Below, one piece after another: positions 1-11,449 of a DNA stretch of 64,000 bases. The notes under the pieces are model-generated. The model had not been told where the DNA came from. It ran no database searches and saw nothing but the letters and a program-made list of their open reading frames with translations. The position numbers were made by a program, and so were the translations under genes. Position 1 is the first letter of the stretch; the number at the start of each line of letters is the position of its first letter. Source of the stretch: Limonium bicolor (lineage: Eukaryota > Streptophyta > Magnoliopsida > Caryophyllales > Plumbaginaceae); NCBI GenBank assembly GCA_023374045.1, contig CM041777.1:106711810-106775809 (forward strand). Reading direction: 5' to 3'.

Positions 1-1556
1 AGGCTGGGCAGACAATTTTGGGCAGAGGCGGTAACATATTGCAGCCATATTGTGAATCGGTTACCGTCGTCAGCTATTGGTGGAAAGACACCGCTTGAGG
101 TATGGTTTGGAACCAACTACTAATTATAGTTCTTTGTGATTGTTTGGTTAGGTGACTTACTACCATGTGAAGGAATCAAAATTAGACCCATGGGGAAAGA
201 AGGCTCTATTTATGGGGAATGCGCCTGGGGTAAAGGGATAACGGTTGTGGTTTCTAGAAGCAAAGACGACAATCATTAGCAGAGATGTTACCTTTGATGA
301 ATCTGCATTGTGGCGGAAGGTGACAGTAGACTCCATCCAGACAGAGGGAACTCAAAAGCAGGTGGAGAAAGCACCAAAGTAGGTGGAGTTCGAGGAGACA
401 TTGCTAAACCCATTGGTTGAAGATGATAGTGACTCTCAAGGAGTAGATGAGTCAGATGTGGAAGCTCCAACAGCAGAATCAAATCCAATTGCAGAAGAAA
501 GACCTAGAAGAGAGATCTGTATACCTGCTCGTTATGCAGATATAGTGGCTTATGCACTTCCAATTGTAGATGAAGGGTACCACCTACTTTCCAAGAAGCA
601 AAACAAAACTCGGAAAGTAGGGAGTAGAAAGGTGCCATGGAAGAAGAGCTAAATTCTCTTCACAAGAATAACACGTGGAAATTGGCACAAGTTCCAAAGG
701 GCAAGAAGGCAATTGGCTGCAAATGGATGTTTGCAAAGAAAGAAGGAACTTCAGGTGAAAACAGTGTTCGCAACAAGGCCAGGTTATTAGCCAAAGGGTA
801 TACACAGAAGGAAGGAATTGATTACCATGAGGTATTTTCTCCAGTTGTGAAGCATTCTTCCATAAGAATTCTGTTGGCATTAGTAGCGGAGTTGGATTTG
901 AAATTAACCCAACTCGATGTGAAGACCGCGCTCTTACATGGCGATCTGGAGGAAAAGATCTATATGTCTCAACCGAAAGGATAAAAGGTTCATGGTAAAG
1001 AGGATTGGGTTTGTAGGTTGAACAAATCATTGTACGGCTGAAGCAGTCTCCAAGGCAATGGTACAAGCGATTTGATTTGTTTATGAAAGGGCAGAAGTAC
1101 ACAAGAAGCAAATATGACAATTGTGTATATTTGCGCAAGATACATGATGGGTCTTACATCTACCTACTCTTGTACGTTGATGACATGCTAATAGCTTCAA
1201 AGAATCAATCAGATATTGAGTACCCCACTTGCACCTCATTTAAAGCTAAGTGCCCAGTTATCTCCTAAGCCCGAAGAGGAGTTAGAATATGTGGCACGAG
1301 TCCCATATGCAAATGCAGTTGGTAGCTTAATGTATGTCATGGTGTGTACGAGGCCCGACATTACACAAGTAGTTGGAGTAGTGAGCAGGTATATGCAAGA
1401 TCTTGGCAGAGGTCATTGGCATGCTGTGAAATGGTTTCTACGGTATATTAAAGGTACTGTAGATGTTGGTCTGCTATTTGAGCAGGATGTAAAAGGTGGG
1501 CTAGGTATGGTTGGATATTGTAATTCTGACTATGCAGGTGACATGGATAAGCGATG
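1..1556 (+). pseudogene. Ty1/copia pol, 5' part (integrase end, RT, start of RNase H)
   Basis: Polyprotein remnant of a copia retrotransposon. The window opens inside the integrase (about 3-120 reads QFWAEAVTYCSHIVNRLPS in one frame). A linker follows at 383-652, then reverse transcriptase at 637-1218 with the copia signatures KARLLAKGYTQKEGIDY and LTQLDVKTALLHGDLEE and the catalytic YVDD at about 1172-1185. After the YVDD block the frame jumps straight to the STPLAPH region at about 1218, so part of the palm/thumb region is deleted. From 1219 the connection and first RNase H residues follow (VGSLMYV, TRPDI, then CNSDYAGDMDKR at the end). Several frameshifts and stops (for example near 984 and 1040) make it non-functional. 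The reading frame is cut at 1556 by an insertion and resumes at 5714. Confidence 0.93.
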
Positions 1557-4500
1557 TATAACACCCCAACTATAAAATCCACACTTAACCATTAATCGCA
1601 GTGGCTAACAAGGCTAATACTTACATAGTGTACCGGTCTGATGGACTAGATTACCGAGTACTTACACTTTACATTACAATTCCGTTTCTAAACAGAAAAC
1701 AAATGCAATTACAATCCAAAACTGTACCGAATCTAGTACATTCAATTACCGATATAAACTTTGGTCTTACACCACTTGCAATTACTTAAACAACTAAACA
1801 AACTACCCATGCATAATCAGCCACCCCGTCCTACTCTCGAACGGCTACCAGCCCCAGTGTACCTGAAATGTAATGGGTGGCCCCAAAGGGGCTCAACACC
1901 TTTGCTGGTATGGTAATCGTGCAGCCCGCATACTACCGGGCCACGCACAACTAATTGTCGTGTGAACATGCAGTTGATTATATTTAAATCATGCATGGAA
2001 TACTTTAAACACACATTCGACAGGCATTCAGTACAATAACCACAATCAACAACCCAACACATTAATATCGGTTAGGTTACATTAATTTTTCCTTGGGACC
2101 TCGATGCTTATAACCTCGATGGCGCCTTATCCACATTAGTCAACACCTAATCTTTTTTAGGAGGGCTTACACGATACTTCTCATAATTATAAAAATCAAA
2201 ACACATGAATGTAATACTTTCACCACATAACCACACACATACAACATAACTCGGGGACAAATCGCTTGAGGATTCGAACCAAAATAAGAGTTAGTCAACA
2301 TTTATGGAGTCTAGAGGACGATCGGTCCTCATGTCGGTCTCAATACATAACACACTGCCGTTCCGTTTGTCGAACGGCTAACTTACACAAGGTGTGTCGG
2401 ATCTATAGGATCCAAGCACACCGTACACATATCCCCCTAACCCTGATCATAAGTCAAGGTAGGAGAGCCCCTTAATAAGGCTCGTGGGAGGTTGAATTCC
2501 AAAAAGGAAAACAACCGAACAGAGAGGGAGTTGAATCAGCTATAGATAACAACCCCTAAACACACGCGTGCGACCGGGACTCCCGGATTCCTCACCCCCC
2601 CAGTCATACACTAGTTAGAAGCTCCCTCCATGGGGAATATCACAACAAGTTACATTATAATTAATTAAGTTTGGTTAGGCACACAGGGAGGTAAGATACC
2701 ATGCTCCACACATGAACAAAACATCAATCGTTACACAGAGACATGCTTAAAGGGGCAACACACATCACACACAACCACAATATACAACTAACGCATGGAT
2801 AGTAGTAGTTAGAACGTTCTCGTAGGTTGGGACGTTTAATCCGGATACCGATCTCTTATGTGATCCTAGAGTCGGTTAGCTACGGTTTAACACATATTTG
2901 AGGTTAAACGGTATCAGAACTAAACACGCCACATAAATGAATTACTGTAAACTCTTTTCATGCTTTATCTTGCAATGTGGCAAACACACAGAAAAACAAG
3001 TTGGCATACAAGCCGGTGTAACCCGGTAGGACACAGGTTGCAAGAAAACCATACCTTTCACCATGGAATTTCCTAACGTGTCCTCTTACGTTCCTCGGAT
3101 AATCCTTGAATCACTGATAACATTTCAAGTGATCCTATTAACATTAAGACTATACGGTATGTAAACAATTGGTACGCCCGTAGTTAACCCCGTTTCCCCG
3201 TTAATCTTAATTTTGCTCACGGGGGTTTTAAGTTCACAACTTTCACATTTAATCTATCACTTGTTTACAATTTTAATGACCTTTATATGTCACCAAACAA
3301 ATCCTTAACGTCATCTAATACCATTACCCATCAATCCACCATCTTTAGAAGCCTTTAAAACACATTTTGGACAAATTTTGGTCTGGTCCGGGACTTGGTC
3401 CGGACCCAAGGTCCCGGTCCAACACTGTAACGCACTCTCGGCTCATTTTTCTACCTGGTCCGGGACTTGGTCCTGGACCAAGGTCCCGGACCACCTGCTG
3501 TCTCAACTCTCGGGGCATTTTTAAGGGCGGTCCGGGACTTGGTCCGCCCCCTAAGTCCCGGACCCTGCTAAAAAGCTGCTAAAATTGTATTTTTTAGCCC
3601 CTAAACTAACCTTAATCCACACCTAATCATTCCATAATTTTTTCACATGTTTAAACACCCTAAACACTCCTTAAACGCTCCTAAATAATTGGTCACATTC
3701 ACTACCCAATTCTTGTTCAAATTCACAAATATCAATTTCCACATTGTGCACTTTGCACACTAATACACTTCTAACTTCCTCTTGATAGTTTCCAACCTCC
3801 TACCTCCTCACCAAATCGTTATTGACCATAACCAATTCATTTCTAGACATTTGCATTAGCTATACCCAAATCCATCCTCCATTACCAAGGTTTGTACTCC
3901 CACTCTTTTCCTAGGAATTCTAAGATCTTCACAAGTCATTTTGCTACAGATTTTTATCTCTCTCAAACTCATTCTCCATTTACCATTCCAAGGTTATCAA
4001 ACATATCTACTCAACCCAATACACTCCCAACTTCTCCAATTAACTAAGTCACCTAAAAACACCCAATTTCTACACCAATTTTGCCATAACCTCCCCACAA
4101 ACCTAATATATCCACATTCATCAATTTTCACCTTTTTCAATCCTAAACTAGCCACACACTTACAAGGGTCCTACCAGCACCCAATTAATTCACCAACCTC
4201 ATCCAAATATCATAACGCACAATATAACACAATAACTCAAAAGCTTGGCACCTAAGCCCTTAATTCAAACATCAATTCACAAGTTTCTCTCAACTTTCAC
4301 CAAGCATATTACTAGCACAAATATTTGGTTTCATTCCTTTAATTACCCATCCCAAGTTCTAAAACAATCAAAATAAGCATTAAGGTGAGTTTCTTACCTT
4401 AAGCTCAAAAATTCTTCTTTTCTTTTCCAATCTCCTCATTCTCTTATTCTTAGTCAAAATCGGCCAAGTTGGCCACTCACTTGCCAACCTCAAATTCAGC

Positions 4501-5713
4501 ACTCAAATGGGGAATTAGGTACTAATTAATACACCTATGCTTATTAATGAAGCCAAATCGAAGGTAAGAGAAAGTGCTTAGAGCACAAAAATGAAGATTT
4601 ACCTTGAAACCCTAAGATGGGCTTTTGGTCATGAATCAAAGAAAAGCTCTAACCCACCATTGGAGGCTTGGAGAATAGCTCAAAAAAAGAAAAATATCAA
4701 GGCATAAGAGAGGGCAAAAATCGGTCACACTAAGAGGTGGAGAAAAAATGAGTTTTTCTTGGAGATTTTTACCTTAGGAGAAAGAGGAGACTCCAAGCTT
4801 CGATTTGATGCCATTTTCTCTTCAAATGGGCTAAACCCATGGAGATGAAGTTCATCCTTTTTGGATTTTAAAAAGAGGGAAAGGTAAAGCTTGATGATAG
4901 GAAGAAGAATATGTGGTTAGTTTTTCATTTGGAGCTTTCATGAAGCTTGTACAAGTCAAAGAAGAGAGGAAGCCATGGAAGGTTGGTGGAGAAGCTTAAA
5001 ATCGGCAGCTTGGGGAGGTAGAAGGAGCAAAATCAGCAGAGAGAAGAAAGAGAGGAAAGAGAAATGTGAGAGAGGGAAATAAAGTAGGTTACTTTTTGCT
5101 TTTCTCCTTTAGTGAACAAAGGTAGAATTAATAGGTAAGAGAGGGGGAGCAAAAACGTGTGAGTGTAAGGAGAAGAGGGGAATCAGATTTTATTTTACAA
5201 TATTGGAGAGAATTTTACTCTTATTACAATTTACACCCCATATGTTACCGGTTTCTACACTATTCACTAATCTGGGCCCGTTTTCCGGATTTTACTCGTT
5301 TCTTTAATTTTGATAGTTATTAAACCTTCAATAATGTTTTATTATAGTAATATGATCAACTATCATTTTTACGGGGTCATTTAACTGTTTAAAGTCACGT
5401 TTTCAGGTTTTCTCGAAAAACGCGCTTTAAGACTCCGTTAGCATTTTAACGCATTCTTTGGATCCGTTTTCTCCGGGAATTGTTCCCACATACTATTTAG
5501 GACTAATTAGGCCCTAGGAATTCCTCTCGGGGCCTATTTGAGGTTATATACCTCCTAAAATAATTAAATACGTGTTTTTGTGGTTTGTGGCTTTTACGCG
5601 TTTTCTTTTTCTTTTTGGCTTTTATTTCTTCACCAATGATCTTAAGGACTTAATTAGCCTTATAAAATCATAATTTCATAATTAATTAACACATTAAGGT
5701 TCGGGGTATTTCA
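1557..5713. mobile_element. 4157-bp LTR-like insertion (probable solo LTR of a large-LTR retrotransposon)
   Basis: The insertion lies between two copies of CGATG (1552-1556 and 5714-5718) and interrupts the copia RNase H. Removing it and one copy restores the copia sequence order. It starts TATAACACCCC and ends GGGGTATTTCA. This is one base away from the TGTAACACCCC...CA ends common in plant gypsy LTRs, so the initial TG has probably mutated to TA. No gag, pol or internal LTR pair is visible; the open frames inside are short and low in complexity. The length, the 5-bp TSD and the termini fit a solo LTR of a large-LTR lineage such as Tat/Ogre. A non-autonomous element remains possible because no full-length relative is present in the window. 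Confidence 0.72.
3374..3566. repeat. Three spaced GGTCCGGGACTTGGTCC hairpin units
   Basis: Three units of about 40 bp, spaced roughly 85 bp apart, each contain GGTCCGGGACTTGGTCC followed by an inverted partner such as AAGGTCCCGG. Each can fold into a GC-rich hairpin inside an otherwise AT-rich LTR-like insertion. The apparent protein motif (GPGLGP.PRSR) is a by-product of this repeat and not good evidence of a gene. Confidence 0.8.
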
Positions 5714-6145
5714 CGATGATCAACTATTGGTTACTTGTTCACTTTAGCCTAGGCGCCAGTGAGTTGGAAATCTACCTTGCAGTCTACAGTTGCTTTGTCT
5801 ACGACCGAGGCAGAGTACATGGTTCTGACAGAGGCTGTAAGGGAAATTATTTGGCTTCATGGGTTGCTTAAGGACTTGGGAGTTGGTCAAAGGCACATCA
5901 CGGTGTACTGTGATAGTCGAAGTGCTATTCATTTAGTAAAGAATCAAGTCTATCATGCAAGGACAAAGCATATTGACGTTCGATATCACTTTGTGTGGGA
6001 GATACTCGAAGAAGGGGATATTCTAGTTCAAAAGATCCGGACAACTGAGAATCATGTAGACATGATGACCAAGGTGGTGACCACAGTTAAGTTCAAAAAT
6101 TGCTTAGACTTGACCAACATCCTAAACAATGAAGATGGCGCTTGA
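5714..6145 (+). pseudogene. Ty1/copia RNase H, 3' part
   Basis: Continuation of the copia pol from 1556. It begins with the second CGATG copy, then reads the RNase H core: APVSWKSTLQSTVALSTTEAEYM (5754-5822), a VYCDSRSAIHL block with an acidic residue, and HIDVRYHFVWE towards the C-terminus. It ends at a stop at 6143-6145. Stops before 5750 (TGA at 5716, TAG at 5747) show that it was already decayed or decayed later. Its partner lies at 1-1556, and the two were contiguous before the 4157-bp insertion. Confidence 0.92.
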
Positions 6146-6206
6146 AGGCGCATTTGAAGACACTTTTTTTATTTGAGAAAATATGTTTTGTTTTTTAGTG
6201 GGATAA

Positions 6207-6603
6207 ACCAAGGTGGTGAATTGTGAGGTGTGGTTCATCCCACATCGGTTTTTAGGAAAAGAGATACTAGTCTCTTGCAAATATATAGGGGTGAGGTGTG
6301 GTTCATCCCACATCAATTTTTTAGGAAAAATGATACTAGTCTCTTGCTAATATATAGGGACTAGTATCATCCTTAGTAAATCATCCCTTCAACAAACAAC
6401 TTATTACATAGTTGTGTTGTATTGTCTTCTCTTTCTATTTCTAAGCAATAGCAAAATCAGTTTTAGTTTCAGTATTTTGTTTATACCTTTTTCTAGCAGC
6501 TCTTGTGGATAATTTTGGTAGTGTTTTATTGTGCTAAGAAATTACAGTCAGTAAATTCTGTCTAACGAACTGGTTCTTAAGCGGGTCCATTGTGACCCTA
6601 CCA
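6207..6603 (+). repeat. Copia polypurine tract and 3' LTR with internal tandem duplication
   Basis: A polypurine tract (AAGGTGGTGA, about 6210-6219) follows the pol stop and is succeeded by sequence typical of a copia LTR (TGAGGTGTGGTTCATCCCAC). Within it a unit of about 68 bp is tandemly duplicated (6224-6291 and 6292-6359), with the copies differing at several positions. The LTR probably ends near 6603 (CCCTACCA). The end is uncertain because the 5' LTR is outside the window. Confidence 0.65.
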
Positions 6604-6851
6604 TGAGCTGGGAATTTTTCCAGTACAGAGTGATTTTCTAGTACAATAATTTGCTCTCTTACTCAGTCGCTTCCACAATAGTTAGTTCCTCAATGATGAT
6701 GTAAGAATATATGTACCCAAATGTTTTCATGCAGTAAGTACTTCAGTGAATAATTATTCTAATGAAAAGAATCAATTGGTTTATCGATCAATTTTGTTGG
6801 TGACCAAATCAAAGAGTGGTTTGTTAATGAATTCTTTATTGCTACCAGGCA

Positions 6852-6995
6852 ATGCCTTTGTGGAAATTAGAAGCTGCTTTAGATTGGAAGTTGCCATTGG
6901 ATTCATTTCCATTAGATTCTCATCTTCAGCTGGTAGGGCGTGGAACTATATTGGAACTCCATTATCAACCTAAAATGATGAATGCTATTATATGA
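6852..6995 (+). CDS. Short coding-like ORF, unrecognised
   Basis: A 47-codon frame, MPLWKLEAALDWKLPLDSFP at its start and QLVGRGTILELHYQPK further on. Its composition looks like protein rather than random AT-rich DNA. A second coding-like stretch (VGDQIKEWFVNEFFIATRQ) lies just upstream in another frame, so this may be a broken fragment of a larger gene. I do not recognise the family. The surrounding 6604-7170 holds nothing else I can support. Confidence 0.25.
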   Translation: MPLWKLEAALDWKLPLDSFPLDSHLQLVGRGTILELHYQPKMMNAII

Positions 6996-7173
6996 TTTAA
7001 TCTTGCTTTCTTGTTGATTTTTAGTTCCTTTGGTATATAATTAAAATAGCATAACAATATAGGGCATATTTAAGTCACAACAATGCTATGAGTGTATCTT
7101 AATTTTACTAATGAAAAAATTGGTATACACCTACTGAAAATCTCACACTTCAGCTTCATAATGTCACTGAGAA

Positions 7174-7300
7174 TTACTCGTGGTTACATCTAGGTAACAA
7201 TCTAACCTTCTCCTCGAAAGTGAATTCCGATAGGCAGATAACACATTCACTGCTAGAACAATCCTCACCTTTGGTTTCACTGTTGTAGTGTCCCATAATC
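7174..7300 (-). pseudogene. RING-H2 finger fragment (ATL-type E3 ligase), truncated
   Basis: Minus-strand translation gives SSECVICLSEFTFEEKVRLL then PRCNH, the first half of a RING-H2 finger: the initial C-x2-C pair, the acidic linker, and C-x-H. RING-H2 fingers of plant ATL-type ubiquitin ligases continue with FH..C...W, but here a stop follows NHE at once and the second zinc-ligand half is missing. The region upstream on the minus strand (to 7377) is open but unrecognised. It is probably a gene fragment stranded or captured among transposons. It cannot form a complete RING. Confidence 0.6.
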
Positions 7301-7453
7301 AGGAAAATCTTATCCAAGGCACCTGTATTTTTACTCTGTTTGTGATTTATACTGAAGAGAGTCTCATGTTGCATCATGTAAACCTATTAGTTTCTATAAT
7401 GTTTTTTTATGGCATGTCAAAACTCATTATGTTATTTTTTTATTTCTTAAGGA

Positions 7454-7990
7454 TGCTGGATAACAGTAGAGATTGGATGTATCTTGAAGGGTGAGTGGTA
7501 GGAAACAAGTTGCTTATCATAAGGGTGTTTGAGAATTCTTGGACTTTACTTTTAAAGACACAAACCCCAGCTCAAATGTGAAGTTTAAGTGTCCTTGTAT
7601 GATTTGTGTAAATCGTTTTGAACAAAATATGATCACCATGAGAGCTCATCTTTTTATGAATGGAATTGATCCCCAATTATAATCCATGGACCCAACATGG
7701 GGGTGAAGACATTGTATATCCTACGGCTTATCCTATGGAAGAGCATATGGATGAGGAGGAAGATGATGAATTTGACGAGGAAGATCACTTAATGTTAGAT
7801 GAGATGGCGTCTTTGGTTCGAGATGCCACAAACGTGTTCTGTCAAACTCAGGAAGGTGAGGATATGGATAAGGGAAATGATGAGCTTCGGATGATCTCAA
7901 TAGACTAATGAATGCAGCAAAAGAGCGACTATACCAAGGGTGCAACACTTACTCAGAGTTCTTCAAATCACCTAATATACAAAGCTTTGA
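7454..7990 (+). pseudogene. CACTA (En/Spm) TNP2 transposase, N-terminal fragment
   Basis: The read-through begins DNSRDWMY, the usual start of plant CACTA transposases. A transposase-associated domain in shifting frames follows (KFKCPCMICVNRF with a Cys pair, then MRAHLFMNGIDP). Next is the acidic linker at 7737-7906 (EEDDEFDEEDH...) and the start of the next block (LYQGCNTYSEF, about 7930-7965). Homology is lost after about 7990. At least two frameshifts occur. Its orientation is opposite to the two larger CACTA elements in the window, so it is an independent truncated copy. Confidence 0.78.
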
Positions 7991-8653
7991 AGCACTTCAG
8001 ATCGTACCCCAAAACTCTATATTTTATTTTTCTCCAAGCATACTCATGCCACCAGTAGGTGTTGGTTCACAATCCTCAAACGTTTTAATCACCTTTTGCT
8101 TCTTCTCTTATCCTAAAAGTCATGCTATAGTTTTTGTTAGCTTTGAGCATTTCCAACTTGCTTGGGTTCATGATTTTGCTTGTCCTGTGTGGGTGTGATG
8201 ATTTTGCTAGAGGTGTATTTCACATGATTTATCAACACTTATCATGCTCATTTCTCTAATTTAGTTAGTTTGTCTCTATTTTTATGCTAAGGTGGTGTTC
8301 TTACACATTTATTGTTTAAACATGAGGAAAACCTAGCTAGAAGAAAATAAGATGAAGAGAGCAACGCGTGGACATAAATGAATCTCAAATCAGACCTAAA
8401 ATGAAGAGATAGTGCGAAAACAATGATTTGGTGGCTGACCTACCCATAGGACTGCCTCGCGTGTGTCGGTCGACTCATCTTGACATGTAGAATCGAACTA
8501 CCCAAATGAACCCCCCCGGTGGGTCTGTTGGACTCATTCTCGCACCTACTGGAATTAACCGACCCAGGCGACCATCCCATGTGGGTTGGTCGGATTAAAT
8601 ATCGTGTATGTGATGTCTTCTCGTAGAGACGACCGTCCTAGGAAGGGTTGGTT

Positions 8654-8860
8654 TAGACCTGGCAATTTTGACCTATCCCGAAACCCAACCCGAACCCAAC
8701 CCATACTTTTGTGGGTTAGGGTCTTGATTATTGACCCATCTATTTTTTGGGTTGGGTTAGGGTAATGAGCTAATTTTGTGGATTGGGTTAGGGTAGAGAT
8801 CTTAACCCATGACCCAACCTGAAACCCAAAAGTATATTTGTTAATTATAAAAAATTAATT

Positions 8861-8916
<56 letters not shown>

Positions 8917-10007
8917 CATCATCTATACTTTAGCCTTAAGCCCAAGTGGAGTTGGACTATCCCACCTTTAATAATATCACATAATCTTAACTAGACAAAC
9001 GGCCCAACCAGCTGCATATCAAACAAAGGGCCCAACTAGACCTTAAGATAATGTTGAAAATCCAAATGCTCTCGTCTTGTAGGCTCACATCCATTTTTCT
9101 TCTCTACGTCATTGTTCATGTCTATGTCGCTCTTCACCTCTGCCCAAGGTTTCTTTTTCTTATTCTCACTGCCATAGTTGTTCTTGTGAACAAATGTAAG
9201 TTTAGATTATCTAGAATGGAGATCAAAAGTAGGTGATATGTATTTTTGTATGTAGGATCTTGATTATAGACCTCTAGTAAATTCTGAAGCCAACAATGCA
9301 GATAACGTGCTGCATAAAAGTTCCTCAAATGTTGGTAACGGTTAAGTGATTGTGATTGTACTTTTCTTAGGAATGAGCACTCAATTTAAACAGGTGTAAT
9401 TATTCTAAAACTATCAGTCATAGTTTGAGGCTTTGAGCTCTCAGTTTATAAATTATTTCTAACTTTAGAAGATTTGTCTTTAGTATATTTTTCTAATGCA
9501 TAATGAAAATTTTCATTTTCGTTCCCTTTTTTATTAAGGGCACTAAGATCATGTGCATATATAGATAGGATTCATCCACAACAGTGGTAGAGATTTAGGC
9601 CCAGATTGATAAATATGAACTTATGTAAAAAGTACGTGTTATTCTATTCATGGGAAATTGGTACAGTAGTTTTATATTCTTTGCTTAACATGGAATTCGT
9701 TTAAAGTTGGGTCGATCAAGCAAGATTACTTCTCTTCCTTTTGTTTCATCCAAATTAGTATGCTAGCTAGCAATAGATATTTTTAGATTTTTTAATTAAT
9801 CTCTACTCCTAATCCATCTAAATTATTGTATGCTTAAAAAATGGGTTGGGTGGGTTGGGTTAGGGTTGAAGAATTTTAAACAGGTTGGATTAGGGTCATG
9901 ATTTTCTGACCCATCCATTTTTGGGTTGGGTTGGGTTGATGATATTTTAAATGGGTTGGGTTAGGGTTGATATCAACCCGACCCAGCGACCCAAATTGCC
10001 AGGTCTA
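8654..10007. mobile_element. Non-autonomous hAT element with perfect 8-bp TSD
   Basis: Terminal inverted repeats TAGACCTGGCAATTT (left) and its complement (right) bound 1354 bp. They are flanked by identical 8-bp direct repeats GGTTGGTT at 8646-8653 and 10008-10015, the diagnostic hAT target duplication. Both subterminal regions are packed with GGGTTGGGTTAGGG-like motifs, in opposite orientation at the two ends. No transposase frame is present, so it must have been moved by a transposase in trans. The perfect TSD suggests a fairly recent insertion. Confidence 0.88.
8862..8916. repeat. (CA)n(TA)n microsatellite
   Basis: A run of CA dinucleotides passes into about 45 bp of alternating TA with one interruption, inside the hAT element. 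Confidence 0.95.
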
Positions 10008-10178
10008 GGTTGGTTGGACGGAAATTTTAGCCAGATTCGATATTTTAAAAGGGGGAAAGAGAAAGGAGGTTCTAACACAACACCACAGAAGAAGAGAAAA
10101 GAGGGAAAATAAGAAGAAAAGAAGAAGAGGAGGAGAAGAAGACTTACCTCCACTGAAGCTCTTCTTCAACCTCTCATC

Positions 10179-10595
10179 TAGGGGTGTCAAAATCAGGTTT
10201 CAGGTCGCATTGAACTCAACCCGAACCTGACCCGAAAATAGTTTAGGTCAACTCAAACATGACCCGAACCCGAAACCGGAGCGGGTTGACCCGAATCTGA
10301 CCCGTTTTTGTTAAATTTATTTTTTAAAAAAAATTGGATTATTTAATGAATTAATATAATAAGTTAATATTAATTAATTATTATGTACTATATTTAATCA
10401 TAAGTTGTTGACTCAATATTAATTTTAGTCATAAATTAATCATTAGACACTAATATAAGTCATTAAATATAACATATTTTCTAATTTTAATTATATTTTT
10501 TTCGGGTTACGGGTTAGCGGGTTCAACCCAAACCCGGTTTTTTACAAGTTGGTTTCGGGTCGGGTTTCGGGTTCGGGTCTAGATTGACATCCCTA
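10179..10595. mobile_element. hAT-type MITE
   Basis: The ends TAGGGGTGTCAA and (complement) TAGGGATGTCAA enclose 417 bp. Subterminal CGGGTTCGGGTT motifs surround an AT-rich core. The flanking 8-mers CTCTCATC and CTCCTATG agree at only 5 of 8 positions, so the TSD is weak. The termini are those of common plant hAT MITEs. It has no coding capacity. Confidence 0.68.
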
Positions 10596-11449
10596 CTCCT
10601 ATGGCTGATTCTTTCCCCTTTCTCTCATTTTTATGATCTAATGGTAGTGTAGTTTCCTTGTACCTTGGGATAGGGTTTTGCCCCAAAATCCCTAAAGCTC
10701 CATTGTTGAATCTTGAACTTGTTTTAATGCTTTATTTTAATCCTTGCTCTAAAAGTATATCCTTGAGTATTTATGGTCATAAAATTGTTGCTCATGTTTG
10801 TGGATTTGTTTAGGGTTTGCTCAATTTTCTCCTCTGTGTGGGTTTGTATGGATGGGTTATAGAAATAGAAGTCTAAACCATGAGGACTAAATCAGTGTAT
10901 CTATTGACGGGTACTGAGATAGATTTCATTGCAACTTATGGGGAACTTAAGCTTAATGCTTCCAATGGAATCGGGTACTTGAACGGTTCGATGGTTCTCA
11001 TCAATTTGGTTAGGATTAGTAAGCCTTGGTTTGGCTGCTAATTAATAAAGTGTTCCCGTTGTTAGCTATAAGTTTAAGAGTCAAAAATCGGTAGTAAATG
11101 GGTGAAGGGTGCAAAGATACATCCCGAGGTACATCTACTCTAGATTAGTTAATTTAGTTATATTGTTTTCGTTATCTTTCCAGCTATCAATCAAACCACC
11201 GAAACCCAAACAATTTACATTTATGCACTTTTGTATATATTTATGCACATTCACAAAATTTGTAAATAGTTAGATAGTTGCAAAGCCCTGTGGATACGAT
11301 CTTGTTGGACTACAATGACTGGGTTCACTACCCTTTAGCTAGCAAGATATTTTGTACAGTATTTTGCACAACAATGTTGTCTTGTCTTGGTCCTCCGGTG
11401 CAATCAGAATCTGATATTACTATGAAAAACCATCTTAGAACCAATATTA

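Larger units (their letters stand above)
8196..11400 (+). mobile_element. Athila-like LTR relic interrupted by two hAT insertions
   Basis: The segment 8205-8370 matches the first ~170 bp of the Athila LTR at 25115-25270 (shared GGTGTATTTCA, TTGCTCATTTCTC/ATGCTCATTTCTC and AACATGAGGAAAACC). Sequence resuming at 10016 and 10604 continues as non-coding LTR-like DNA to about 11345 (CCCTGTGGATACGATC and GGGTTCACTACC). Excluding the hAT elements at 8654-10007 and 10179-10595, about 1.4 kb remains. No PBS or gag follows. The right boundary is approximate. Confidence 0.5.

Noticed and set aside
3367..3582. Gly/Pro-rich repeated ORF
   Set aside because: The protein repeat is fully explained by the DNA hairpin repeat; no start context, homology or neighbouring exons.
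9841..9985. Telomere-like GGGTTGGGTTAGGG runs
   Set aside because: Plant telomere repeat is TTTAGGG in strict tandem. These are irregular and mirrored at both ends of a hAT element, so they are subterminal motifs rather than an interstitial telomere.
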